64,000 nt of DNA from Thermaerobacter marianensis DSM 12885. Its GTDB lineage: Bacteria > Bacillota > Sulfobacillia > Thermaerobacterales > Thermaerobacteraceae. The notes beneath the pieces were generated by a model. That model was not told the origin of the DNA and ran no database searches. It saw only the letters and a program-made list of their open reading frames with translations. Shown here in pieces: positions 34,989 to 44,007 of this stretch. A program made the translations under genes and the position numbers. The stretch is taken from contig NC_014831.1 in the NCBI RefSeq assembly GCF_000184705.1, positions 2,294,001-2,358,000 on the forward strand. Direction: 5' to 3'. Numbering within the stretch: the stretch's first letter is position 1; each line of letters begins with the position of its first letter.

Positions 34989-36152
34989 GTGAGGGAGCTT
35001 CCGCCCCAGGCAACTCAGGCAAGCCGTGTCCGTTACCGTTTGGCTCGCGACCTCGCGGAGCAATGCCCGGCGGAGGTGGCGCAGGAGATCGCCGCCACGG
35101 GCTCGACATCCCGCGGCGTCGCCGCCGCGCTCGGACCTCGAGATCAACTTTTGGACCGACACGATTCCGGATACGTTCCACGAACGGCCTGCGTGGCTTG
35201 CCGGGCAGGTGACTTGGCTTCGCCGTCTTGATGGGGTTTCCGACGTCTATGTCGACGAGACTCCAATCGCTGACGGATCGGTGTAGGTCACGTTCGGGTT
35301 TCACGGTGTGTGGGTTGAGGCTGCGTGGCAAGGCATCCAGACCCAGAGTCAACTCGTGGCGGAGACGTTGCGCGGGGATGTCTTGGACCATGAGCGCTTG
35401 GTCGTCGCAGATGCCATCTTTCATGCGCTTCCCCTGCGCACTGCCGGCGCGTTTGCCCGGTGGCAGCAGTCCCTATCCGTTTACCGGATGTGCTGCAGTC
35501 GCGGCTGATCCGTACAGCCATCGAGGGCTGGGTGTATCCCCTCCACATAATCAAGCGCAGCCTGGACGAGATCCAGCAGCTGCGCGAATGTATCGCCATG
35601 GTTGCTGCGGAAGCCCGGGCCTACGGGGAGCGGAAACCCCTGATCCTGCAACTTGGGGACACCTATCATGGGCTTCCCCTTTCGCTCTACGAGAGGAACA
35701 ACGTCCTGGATGTGCCGGCGCAATATGCCGAAAAGACCCACTTTGAGTGGCTCCACCAGCTGCTTGCCAGCACGTTCGATTATCCAGGTGCGGAGTCGCG
35801 CATCTCGATCATCCGGGGTTCGTATTATGCGGTACTCGATCTTACGCTCTACTTTGTTCAGTGCGGAATCCGGCCTGCCCGCTTCGGCGTCCGCGACCTG
35901 GCCACGGCCGATTTCTATGTCACCCGGGCATGGCGCGAATTCATCGAAGAACAATGGGAAGCACGGCTCGTTGCCTCGTACAGCATGAGCGAATTCGCCG
36001 GAAAGCCGGCGGTGGTCTGCGAAGTATGCGGCTATCAACACTTCATCCTGCCCACACTCGTTCCTGAGGTGGTGGTGGACCTCCACGGTGCCGGTTCTTC
36101 TGAGTTCATCTGTTCGGCTCGAGGGCGAAGGTCACCTCGACCTCGGCGCTGA
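34989..36152 (+). pseudogene. Broken nucleotidyltransferase-like gene
   Basis: Three frames must be joined. The first (from GTG 34989) has LARDLAEQCPAEVAQEIAATGSTSRGVAA. A shift near 35130 gives the matching RSDLEINFWTDTIP, together the GS...SDxD signature of MNT nucleotidyltransferases. That frame meets TAG at 35284 but continues sensibly (VTFGFHGVWVEAAW). Near 35470 a further shift leads to a helical C-terminal region (RTAIEGWVYPLHIIKRS, LGDTYHGLPLSLYERNNV, LDLTLYFVQCGIRPARFG). Two shifts and one stop mean it is not functional, unless the sequence has errors. The layout may be DUF4037-like; that is a guess. Its end overlaps the SIMPL gene. Confidence 0.65.
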
Positions 36153-36777
36153 TGTCGTGCTGGCCGGGGGTGATGGGCGCCGAAGGTGCGTCCGCGGGTT
36201 CCGCCGCGTACACCGAGTAGGAATCGCGGTAGCTGTAGCGTCCCCCGCGCCGGCCCAAGTGCAGGTTCATCTGCACGGGCGGGCCGAGCCGGACCCCAGG
36301 CGCTCGGGCGGCCACCTCGGCGCGTTCCCGGGCGTGCCGGACGGCCTGCTCGAGGGCCTGGAGCTCGAGTTCCCGTACGTCCGAGATCTCAAAGGCCCAC
36401 AAGGTCGCCTCGCTGGCCCCCACCGCCAGGGCGCGGCCGAGCAGCTTGCCTGCCAACTCGAAGTCCCGCACCCGGGCTTCCAGGACGTACCGGACCTCGT
36501 GTTCGATCAGGCGCCGGCGACCTTGGCGATCGGTGTGGTGACGGGTGCTGGTTTCGATGTCCACGGTCCGCAGGGCGTCGTCGGCGAGCCCCTCTTCCCG
36601 CAGGGCGGCGATGACCTGCTGCGCGGCATCGACCGCCGCCCGGTAGGCCACCATGTGGTTGGTGGGATGCGTCCTGTAGACGTAGAACCGCAGCACCGCC
36701 ACGTCGGGCGTGACCGAGACCTTTCCGTAGCCGGTGGCGAAGAGGGTAGGTTGGCGGGATTCGGCATCCGTCGGCAT
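36106..36777 (-). CDS. SIMPL (DUF541) domain protein
   Basis: ATG 36777, nine bases after GGAGGG, gives 223 residues. The SIMPL fold shows FATGYGKVSVTPDVAVLRF at the start and DDALRTVDIETSTRH in the middle. Next come HEVRYVLEARVRDFELAGKL and QALEQAVRHARERAEVAA, and the end is ISAEVEVTFALE. Family members are usually periplasmic or secreted, and the role is unclear. This copy has no signal peptide, so it is probably cytoplasmic. Confidence 0.85.
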   Translation of the reverse strand: MPTDAESRQPTLFATGYGKVSVTPDVAVLRFYVYRTHPTNHMVAYRAAVDAAQQVIAALREEGLADDALRTVDIETSTRHHTDRQGRRRLIEHEVRYVLEARVRDFELAGKLLGRALAVGASEATLWAFEISDVRELELQALEQAVRHARERAEVAARAPGVRLGPPVQMNLHLGRRGGRYSYRDSYSVYAAEPADAPSAPITPGQHDISAEVEVTFALEPNR

Positions 36778-36963
36778 GGCGGATCGTCCCTCCGTGATGG
36801 GGTATGAAGAAGTGCTACGGCGAGCCGGTTCGCCACGGGGTCGCGGTGGCCCGCAGCGACCGCACCTTATGGGGTGATCGGTTCGGCGGCCGACGGCGTC
36901 CACCGGTGGGCAGGTCCCAGAACCTGTATGCCTATAAGCGGGCTACCGTTACCTGTTCAGGCA

Positions 36964-36983
36964 GCCGATCCTCATGGATCGGC
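36964..36983 (-). repeat. Hairpin of an IS200/IS605-type right end
   Basis: GCCGATCC and GGATCGGC form a perfect eight-pair stem around a four-base loop. It lies about 100 bases after the stop of the tnpB remnant on the same (-) strand, where IS200/IS605 elements carry the end hairpin and the 3' part of the guide (omega) RNA. The assignment rests on position and structure only. Confidence 0.45.
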
Positions 36984-37080
36984 GGCGCCGGTCTTACCCG
37001 GCCATGAGCCGGTGCCGGCTGCCCACTTCCTCCGGGACCGCCTGCTGGGCAGCAGGACTTCCGTCCCGTCCACGGGCGTT

Positions 37081-37341
37081 TCACGTCTCCGGGCCACTCC
37101 CGGCGACGGCGGCCAACAGGACCGCGAGATTCCGGGCCGCATTTTCGTCCCGGCCGAGCACCAGCCCACATTCTTCGCAGCAGAAGATGCACTGCGAAAG
37201 CGGAAGCGACGGCTTGACCGCACCGCACCGGGAGCACCGCTTGCTACTCGGGTAGAAGGGTGGGGCTTCGACTAGGACCGATCTATACCAGGGGCCCTTA
37301 GAGTTGCGCTGGCGGCGAGTCTCCGCGTTTGCCCGGTTGTC
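37081..37341 (-). pseudogene. TnpB C-terminal remnant (IS605 family)
   Basis: An open - strand frame with no start codon of its own reads VLVEAPPFYPSSKRCSRCG, then LPLSQC and CCEECGLVLGRDENAARNLA, and stops at 37081. These are the zinc-binding CxxC pairs and the last catalytic aspartate (RDxNAA) of TnpB RNA-guided nucleases. Only ~86 residues remain of about 370-400; the RuvC-I and RuvC-II parts are lost. The frame directly follows two TAG codons that end the neighbouring orphan gene, in the same phase. Confidence 0.8.
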
Positions 37342-37344
37342 CTA

Positions 37345-37947
37345 CTACTCAAGCAAACTGAGGCCTTCAAAATGTATTTCTTCCGGGTCCAATCGGATGT
37401 AATGAGGTTCGCCATTCCACGTAATCTTCAGCCACAGCGGAGTTCGAATGGCCTCGATCAATCTAGTCCTATCCGGCTCTTCGAGTGTCCGGGGATTGGG
37501 CACCCCCGATATTCGTGATACATATACTCCAAACGGCTCTTTACCTGGAATCAAGTCGATTCCGCTCTGACCGGTCCCAAACTCAAGCATGTGCGACAAG
37601 ATCCACGGTCTCATTTTAGGATCCATCTTCACGCCGACCACAAGGTCCCGCACGGGCTTACCACTTACATTTGTTATCTTAATGTCATAGATGATGCTGT
37701 ACCAATCCCCGCCTCCGTTGCCGGGCGGTGGGGTACGATCCGTAACCTTAACTACAGCTGAAATGCTCAGCACACCTTTTAAGCTATCAGTAGACCTAAA
37801 TTGGCTTTGATCAGGCCATTGATCTGTGTCATATAAGTGCATCGGCCTTGCTAGCCAAGCGGTAGCGGCAAGCACCGCCGCCACCGCTACTACTGCTCCC
37901 ACTACAACCACACTCGTCTTCATATTTAATATGTTTCGATATACCAT
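37345..37947 (-). CDS. Membrane-anchored orphan protein, AT-richer
   Basis: The chosen start is ATG 37947, 11 bases after GGAGG, giving 200 residues; GTG 37965 is an alternative. A single N-terminal helix (SVVVVGAVVAVAAVLAATAW) is followed by a probably extracytoplasmic beta-rich domain (VLSISAVVKV, IIYDIKITNVSG, VRDLVVGVKMDP, PLWLKITWNG). I recognise no family. Codon use and base composition are clearly less GC-rich than the neighbours, and it lies between two transposon remnants, which suggests recent transfer. Confidence 0.65.
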   Translation of the reverse strand: MVYRNILNMKTSVVVVGAVVAVAAVLAATAWLARPMHLYDTDQWPDQSQFRSTDSLKGVLSISAVVKVTDRTPPPGNGGGDWYSIIYDIKITNVSGKPVRDLVVGVKMDPKMRPWILSHMLEFGTGQSGIDLIPGKEPFGVYVSRISGVPNPRTLEEPDRTRLIEAIRTPLWLKITWNGEPHYIRLDPEEIHFEGLSLLE

Positions 37948-38050
37948 CCTAACCCCGTCCTCCACCTGTACTTAGCCATTTCAATTTAACAATATTCGTC
38001 GAAGTAGTGTGGAAACCATTTACTGCGAATTGGGGGGTATACCCTGTCTG

Positions 38051-38577
38051 GGAACGTCCTGGACCGGGTCTCCAAGCACGCCCAGCCGGCGGTGGCCGCC
38101 CAGGTCCGCAGCATCTTCGCCCAGCCGGACGTCCCCACGGCCCGGCAGCGGCTCCAGCAGGTGGCCGACGAGCTCGGGTCGCGGTACCCCCAGGTGGCGG
38201 CATTGTTGCGGGATGCCGGGGACGACGTCTTGGCCTACATGGCCTTCCCGGCCGAACACTGGCGATGGATCCACTCGACCAACATCCTGGAACGCCTGAA
38301 CCGGGAACTGGCGCGACGGTGTGACGTCGTGGGGATCTTCCCGAACGTCGCCGCCGCGTTGCGACTCCTGGGGGCGGTCCTCGAAGAGCAGCACGACGAA
38401 TGGATCGCCTCCCGAAAGTACTTCAGTCCCGAATCGATGGCGAAGCTTGTGTCAACGCGGGACCCATCGAGGGAAAGAGACAACCTGGAGGTGTCGGGCT
38501 TGCCGGTGACCGGCGGCAGCCCAGGTGATGCATGGGCTGCCGCGGCCCGCCCCGGTTCCGGGGAGGGTACCCGGTGA
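38051..38577 (+). pseudogene. Internal fragment of an IS256 transposase, copy 2
   Basis: Bases 38051-38445 match copy 1 from 1404 to about 1799 closely, reading VSKHAQPAVAAQVRSIF, YMAFPAEHW and IHSTNILERLNRELARRC. Both the 5' two thirds of the gene and the end sequence seen in copy 1 are missing. After MAK the frame runs through unrelated sequence to TGA at 38575. It keeps Gln at the aligned positions and is not simply a copy of copy 1 (for example DVPT versus DATT). Confidence 0.85.
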
Positions 38578-39242
38578 TAGGCCCGGCCCCCCCTCCACCG
38601 CATCCTGGGCTCGTCCCTCGCGACGGTGGCGCCCTACGGGGGTCCGTGGCGGCGATCACGGTGGTGGCGGCGACCTGGGCGGGGTCGGCAGCAAGGACGG
38701 AGTACACCCAACCCCTGCTACAGGCCCTGGGCGCCAGGCCGGGCGCCGTGTCGACCCTTTTGACCGGCGCCACGTTGGTCACCATGGCCGGCGTCCGGTT
38801 GGCGGAGGCCCGGCCCCATGCCCGCCGGGCCGTGTTCGTCCTGATCCCGTGGCTGTTGGCGGCGGGCGCCCTGCTGCGAGCCGGGGCTGCACCGGGAAGT
38901 GGCCCCGGCTCCGCCATGGAACCGAAGGGCTTGAGCCCGGCCGTGGTCCTGGCCGTGGCCGGGCTCGCCCTGCACCGCCTGGCAGGACGAGCCAGCCAGG
39001 TGATCTTCAACGCCCTGCTGCTGGAGACGGCGCCTGCCCACCTGCGAGGCACCGTCCTCTCGGCGGGCAACACTCTGTGGGCCGCCCTCTCCCTGGCTGC
39101 CTTCCCCCTGCTGGGGTACGTGGGCGGGCGTTGGGGGCTGGACGCTCTGTTTGCCCTGCTGGCGGGGCTCCACGCCATGGCCGGGGTCACGGCGGCCCGG
39201 CTCGTGCCGGTCCGGCTCCCGGCACCCCGGCCCCGGTCGTAG
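38574..39242 (+). CDS. C-terminal half of an MFS transporter
   Basis: GTG 38574 overlaps the stop of the IS256-fragment frame and follows GGGAGGG with six bases of spacing, giving 222 residues. Five or six helices resemble the second half of a major facilitator: VAAITVVAATWAGSAARTE, VFVLIPWLLAAGALLRAG, VVLAVAGLALHRLAG, LRGTVLSAGNTLWAALSLAAF and LFALLAGLHAMAGVTA. About 200 N-terminal residues expected for the family are absent, so it is probably a remnant cut off at the IS256 scar, even though it could still be translated. Confidence 0.6.
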   Translation: MIGPAPPPPHPGLVPRDGGALRGSVAAITVVAATWAGSAARTEYTQPLLQALGARPGAVSTLLTGATLVTMAGVRLAEARPHARRAVFVLIPWLLAAGALLRAGAAPGSGPGSAMEPKGLSPAVVLAVAGLALHRLAGRASQVIFNALLLETAPAHLRGTVLSAGNTLWAALSLAAFPLLGYVGGRWGLDALFALLAGLHAMAGVTAARLVPVRLPAPRPRS

Positions 39243-39384
39243 GGACCGGGGCCGGCCGCCTTCGCCGTGGCGTTCCCAGGCTTTCTCCGAGGCATCGTCG
39301 CGGCGGCCCGCCACGGCCGCCTTGCCAAGCGGCCCCCTACCGGGCACCCCGCCGCCCCCCAGTCAAGCGCCTCCATTGTCTGGC

Positions 39385-40644
39385 CTAGGAGGCGGCCCCG
39401 GGGCGGACAAGTAGATCCCCCGGCAAGGGCCGGAACTCCACCTCATACCCAAAGGCGCGGGGCCCGACCACTTTCAGGGCCGCCGGCGTCTTGAGCTGCC
39501 ACGGCGCCGCCAGACCCAGCACGCTGACCCGCAGCCCGTACCGCAGGACCTCCGTGGCGACGGGCTCGCCGGTCTCGGTATCGACGATGCAGATCAGGTC
39601 CGGGGTGCAGGCCAGCACTTCGCCTGCACCACCCTGTCGACTGCCGCCATCCCGCCGCGCCACCAGATACTCGTTCTGGAACTCGATTTCAAGGGCCTGC
39701 CCCTCGAACGCGTCGAGGCCCTCGATGCGCACGGCACCGCGGGCAAATCCCTGCACCGTACGGCGAGCGACGTCCACCACTTTGCCGTCCAGCAGGTGCA
39801 CACCGGGCACCTCGGCCAGGATGGCCGCCACAGGCGAGGAGTGGGCTGCCCTGGCCGCCAGCACCGCCTGCCCCAGCCGCCGGGCCAGGGACAGGGTTCC
39901 GGAAATACCGAACTCCTTGACCTGCTTCCCGTGCACCAGCGGCATGGCCAGGCCGGCCGAACCGCCCATGGCGATGGTGGTGGCCCGGGCCAGCCGCTCG
40001 GCCCAACGGGGATCGGTGATCCGGTCGAAGATCACCGCGTGGCCGTGGACGTCGGCCAGGGCGAAAGGCGAGGGCGAGACGCCGTTGATCATGAAGGTGT
40101 CCATCTGCAGTTCCGGGAAGGCCCGGCCCATGGGATCCGCATCCACCACGGGCAGGCCCATCAACGCCCCCACGATCAGGGGAACCAAGCCGTTGGCCCC
40201 GCCGATCTCCCCAGGCAGCACGAAGTCCAGGGGCCGCCCGGCGAATCGGGCCAGCGCCTCTACGGCACCGGTCATCTCGGTGCCGGAGGGAAGCTTCTCG
40301 TAGCCCACGGTGGGGGCGCCCATGCCGCCGATGCCGCACCCCAGGGCTTCGTCGGGGACCCGTTCCACCGAAAGCACCCGCACCCGTCGCCCCGCCTCGA
40401 GGTAACGCCGCAGCTGCAGCTTGCCGAGGTAGGGATTTCCGCCGCCCCCGGTGCCCAGGATGCCGGCGCCCACGGCGATGGCCTCGACGTCTTCCAGGGT
40501 GACCTCCCAGCCCCCGTCTCGCGTCGCCTGCGGTGCCAAGCCGACCCCGGCCCCGTTCAGGTCCTCACCCCGGACAGGAGTCGTGCCCCGCGCCATACCT
40601 CGGGTCCCACCCGCCACTGCGGGTTCACTGGTTTCCCACTCCAC
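39385..40644 (-). CDS. DUF917 family protein
   Basis: GTG 40644 has GGGGGAGGG seven bases upstream and gives 419 residues; ATG 40662 would add six. The conserved DUF917 start is VEAIAVGAGILGTGGGGNPY. Other family parts are GGMGAPTVGYEKLPSG, LPGEIGGANGLVPLIVGA, PVVDADPMGRAFPELQMDTF and CTPDLICIVDTETGEPVAT. The family is commonly coded beside hydantoinase/oxoprolinase genes, as here, where it is the last gene of the operon. No catalytic role is established. Confidence 0.92.
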   Translation of the reverse strand: MEWETSEPAVAGGTRGMARGTTPVRGEDLNGAGVGLAPQATRDGGWEVTLEDVEAIAVGAGILGTGGGGNPYLGKLQLRRYLEAGRRVRVLSVERVPDEALGCGIGGMGAPTVGYEKLPSGTEMTGAVEALARFAGRPLDFVLPGEIGGANGLVPLIVGALMGLPVVDADPMGRAFPELQMDTFMINGVSPSPFALADVHGHAVIFDRITDPRWAERLARATTIAMGGSAGLAMPLVHGKQVKEFGISGTLSLARRLGQAVLAARAAHSSPVAAILAEVPGVHLLDGKVVDVARRTVQGFARGAVRIEGLDAFEGQALEIEFQNEYLVARRDGGSRQGGAGEVLACTPDLICIVDTETGEPVATEVLRYGLRVSVLGLAAPWQLKTPAALKVVGPRAFGYEVEFRPLPGDLLVRPGAAS

Positions 40645-40680
40645 CGGCTGTCCCTCCCCCATGCCTCACGGCCCTTCTCC

Positions 40681-42234
40681 TTACGCCGGGCGCTCGGGTG
40701 CCAGCGCCAGGTCGCCCACCGCCCGGACCCGGAACCGCACCGCGTTACCGGGCAGGTAGGCCAGGGCCACCTCGTCCTGGTCCACCACTTCGATGGTTTC
40801 GGGGCGGGCACCGGCCTTCCGGGCTCGCTCCACCGCCTCGCCGCGGATGGCGGCCAGAGCCTGCTCGCGCCGGATTCCTTCCAGGGACACCACCCGCTCC
40901 ACTTCTCCGGCCACCTGGGCCATGGCGGCGCCCACGGCGTTGGCCACGGCGTAGTGGTCGGGACGAACCAGCCGTGAGGCGCCGGGCAAGCGGTCCGGCA
41001 TGAGGATGGAGCCCCCGCCCACGGCGATGACCGGCACCGGGTCGGCACTGGTCTTCACCCGGTCCACGGCGTCGGCAATCATGCGGGCCATGAGATCAAG
41101 GCCCCGGGCGACCAGCTCCCTGGGCAGGTCCCGCACCCGGGCGGGGTCGCCCACTTGGGCGCGGCCCGCCGCGACCACCAGATCGGTGGCCGTCAGGCGC
41201 TCGCCCCCGAAGACCCGGGCCTCTGCCCGGATTCGGAAGCCGGCGCTGCGAGGCCCCACCCGCAACGGCTCTGCTTCCACGTAACTGCCGCCGCCCAGCC
41301 CCACCGACAGGACGTCCGGCATGGGGAAGTTGGTTCGGACGCCACCGATCTCCACCGTCGCCGCCGCCGGCCGAGGGAACCCCCGCACCAGGACCCCCAC
41401 ATCGGTGGTGGTTCCGCCGATGTCGATGACCACGGCGTCCCGCAGTCCGCTGAGGAAGGCCGCCCCCCGCATGGAGTTGGTGGGGCCCGACGACACCGTC
41501 CGGACGGGGAAGCGCTGGAGCTGGTCCGCCGCCAGCAGGGTCCCGTCGTTCTGGGTGAAGTAGAAGGGGCAGCGCAGGCCCAGTTCCTTCAGGGCCGCGT
41601 CGAACCCCGCCACCAGGCGGCCCGCCAGCCCCGTCAGGCTGGCGTTGAGCACGGTGGCGTTCTCCCGCTCCAGGAGCCCCACGCGGCCGATCTCGTGGGA
41701 GAGGGTGACCCGCAGCTGGGGGTATTCCTCCTGCAGGATGTCCCGGGCCCGTTCCTCCGCCGACGGGTCCACGGGCGAGAAGACCGACGTCACCGCTGCG
41801 GCCCGGATGCCCGCGGCCTTGAGCCGCCGGGCGGCGTCCCGCAGGGCCGGTTCGTCCAGGGGGGCGATGAGGCGGCCGTCGAACTCGTGGCCGCCCCGGA
41901 CCAGGAACACGTGGTCGCCCACGCACGCCGCCAGTTCCCGGGGCCAGTCCACCAGGGGCGGCAGGGCCGCCGTGGCGGGCAGGCCGATGCGGATCACCCC
42001 CACCGGCTCCAGCCGCCGCTCGATGACGGCGTTGGCAAAGTGGGTGGTGCCGATCATCACCGCCTGCACGGCCCCGGGGCGGATCCCGGCGGCCCCCAAG
42101 ACACCTCGGATGGCAGCGGTGATGCCGGCCGTCACCTCGGGGCTGGTGGGCGCCTTGTGCCATGCGACCACCCGCTCACCGTCGAGCAACACGGCGTCGG
42201 TGTTGGTTCCTCCCACGTCAATGCCGATGCGCAA
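40681..42234 (-). CDS. Short hydantoinase/oxoprolinase A-type protein
   Basis: TTG 42234 lies six bases after GGAGGG and gives 517 residues; ATG 42285 is an alternative. It has two actin-like ATPase phosphate motifs: IGIDVGGTNTDAVLL at the N-terminus and VVIDIGGTTTDVGVL near residue 275. Also visible are MIGTTHFANAVIERR, LSHEIGRVGLLERENATVLNASL and SVGLGGGSYVE. It is about 190 residues shorter than the neighbouring HyuA, ending before that subunit's C-terminal domain. The downstream DUF917 gene may supply the missing partner, as the two families are often adjacent. Confidence 0.9.
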   Translation of the reverse strand: MRIGIDVGGTNTDAVLLDGERVVAWHKAPTSPEVTAGITAAIRGVLGAAGIRPGAVQAVMIGTTHFANAVIERRLEPVGVIRIGLPATAALPPLVDWPRELAACVGDHVFLVRGGHEFDGRLIAPLDEPALRDAARRLKAAGIRAAAVTSVFSPVDPSAEERARDILQEEYPQLRVTLSHEIGRVGLLERENATVLNASLTGLAGRLVAGFDAALKELGLRCPFYFTQNDGTLLAADQLQRFPVRTVSSGPTNSMRGAAFLSGLRDAVVIDIGGTTTDVGVLVRGFPRPAAATVEIGGVRTNFPMPDVLSVGLGGGSYVEAEPLRVGPRSAGFRIRAEARVFGGERLTATDLVVAAGRAQVGDPARVRDLPRELVARGLDLMARMIADAVDRVKTSADPVPVIAVGGGSILMPDRLPGASRLVRPDHYAVANAVGAAMAQVAGEVERVVSLEGIRREQALAAIRGEAVERARKAGARPETIEVVDQDEVALAYLPGNAVRFRVRAVGDLALAPERPA

Positions 42235-42363
42235 GGTCCACCCTCCGTTCCGTGCCACAACGCGGTCCGGGTTCGCGGACGGCAACGCCCCGCCCGGTGG
42301 CGGCTCCCAAGACCCTGCAGGAGCCGATCCAGGCTGCGCGGCCGTGCCGGGACCACCCGGCGG

Positions 42364-44007
42364 CTAGGCCACCGGCTCCCGCAGGTACCCCCAAGCGGCG
42401 TCCCGCTCGACGTCGCGGGGGTCCCGCTCTTCTGGCGAGCCCCAGCCACCACCCACACCGGTGATCAGTACCACCCGGTCGCCAGGATCCAAGGGCAGCC
42501 GCGCCACGCGGCCCCCTTCCCAGCGCACCCGGCCACCGGCATCGAGCACACGGATCCGGTTCGGGGTCCCCGGCCGACCCCCGGCCACGCCCCAGGGCGG
42601 CGTCCGGTGGCGGCCGAAGCTGGCGGTCAGGAAGGCAGGCGCCAGGACCCGGTACTCCCGCACGCACCCGAAGCCGCCACGGTACCGTCCCTCGCCGCCC
42701 GGTTCCGTGTTGAGGGCAAATCGCTCCACCCGGACGGGATACCGGCTCTCCGCCACCTCCGCCGGCAGGATGTAGGTCTCGCCGTCCCCGATGTTGAACA
42801 GCGCCGCGGTCCCGTCCCGGTGAGCGGCGGCCCCCCAGCCTCCGGCCTGGGGTTCCACCAGCAGCCAGTCGGACCCGTCGTCGCCGCGACCCGCCAGCAG
42901 GGTGCCGCACACCGACAGGTAATGGCCCGCCGTCAGGCGGTGGGGGACCACAGGGGCGAGGGCCTTGAGGACCAAGTCGCAGGCCATCTGGTCCACCTCG
43001 AAGTAGGTGGAGGTGGCCGCAGGCCGCCGGGCGGTGAAGATCGTCCCCGGCGGACAGATCACCTCCAGGGGTTCGAAGCAGCCGTCGCAAGCGGGGAAAG
43101 CGGGGTCGGTGACGGCCTTGAAGGCCGCCCGGACCGACGAGATCAGCACCGACCGGGTACAGTTCAGGGGGCCCGGCACCTGCGGCGACGACCCGGTGAA
43201 GTCGCAGATCATCCGGCCGTCCCGCACCGTCACCCGTACCCGTACGGGGATGCGGTCGGTGCCGGCCCGTTCGTCCCCGTCGATGAAGTCTTCGGCTTCG
43301 TACACGCCCTCCGGGATCTCCGCCAGCGCGCGGCGGGTGATGGCCAGCCCTTGTTGCTGCAACGCGTCCATGGCCTGCACCACCCCGTCGACGCCGTAGC
43401 GGCGGCACAGCTCTTCCAACCGGCGGGCGCCCGCCTTGAGGGCGGCCACCTGGGCCCAGAAGTCGCCCAGGGTCTGCTCGGGCAGTCGCACATTGGCGGC
43501 GATGACCTGCAAAACGGCGTGGTTGGTCCGACCGCGCTCGACCACCTTGACGCAGGGCAGCTGCAAGCCCTCCTGGTACACCTCCGTGGCGTCAGGGCTC
43601 CAGGACCCGGGATGCATCCCGCCGACTTCCGTCCAGTGAGCCTTGCTGGCCACGAAGGCCACCCGCCGACCCCCGGCGAAGACCGGCATCAGCAGGGTGA
43701 CGTCGGACAAGTGGGTCCCGCCGCCCATGAAGGGATCGTTCAGGGCAACGATATCGCCCGGGTGGAGCTGCTCGCCGAACCGGGCCAGGGCCTCCCGTAC
43801 CGCAAAATCCAGGCACCCGATGAAGCCCGGAACGCCCTGCCCCTGGGCCACCAGGCGCCCCTGGCCGTCGGTGACGCCGGTGGCGTAGTCCAGCACTTCG
43901 TAGATGATGGGGCTCTGGCTGGACTGCCCCAGGGCGATGAACATCTCCTGGGCCGTGGCCTGCAACCCTTCTTTGATCACCTCGACCGTAAAGGGATCCA
44001 CCGTCAC
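42364..44007 (-). CDS. hyuB: Hydantoinase/oxoprolinase subunit B
   Basis: The protein has 547 residues from GTG 44007, overlapping hyuA by four bases. HyuB is the ring-opening partner in ATP-dependent hydrolysis of 5-membered cyclic amides such as N-methylhydantoin or 5-oxoproline. Typical segments are VIKEGLQATAQEMFIALGQS, the metal-site region HPGDIVALNDPFMGGGTHL, VTLLMPVF and AFVASKAHWTEVGGMHPGS. The C-terminal part has GGEGRYRGGFGCVREYRVL and ends in VVLITGVGGGWGSPEERD. The true substrate could be any cyclic imide or acetophenone-like compound. Confidence 0.93.
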   Translation of the reverse strand: MTVDPFTVEVIKEGLQATAQEMFIALGQSSQSPIIYEVLDYATGVTDGQGRLVAQGQGVPGFIGCLDFAVREALARFGEQLHPGDIVALNDPFMGGGTHLSDVTLLMPVFAGGRRVAFVASKAHWTEVGGMHPGSWSPDATEVYQEGLQLPCVKVVERGRTNHAVLQVIAANVRLPEQTLGDFWAQVAALKAGARRLEELCRRYGVDGVVQAMDALQQQGLAITRRALAEIPEGVYEAEDFIDGDERAGTDRIPVRVRVTVRDGRMICDFTGSSPQVPGPLNCTRSVLISSVRAAFKAVTDPAFPACDGCFEPLEVICPPGTIFTARRPAATSTYFEVDQMACDLVLKALAPVVPHRLTAGHYLSVCGTLLAGRGDDGSDWLLVEPQAGGWGAAAHRDGTAALFNIGDGETYILPAEVAESRYPVRVERFALNTEPGGEGRYRGGFGCVREYRVLAPAFLTASFGRHRTPPWGVAGGRPGTPNRIRVLDAGGRVRWEGGRVARLPLDPGDRVVLITGVGGGWGSPEERDPRDVERDAAWGYLREPVA

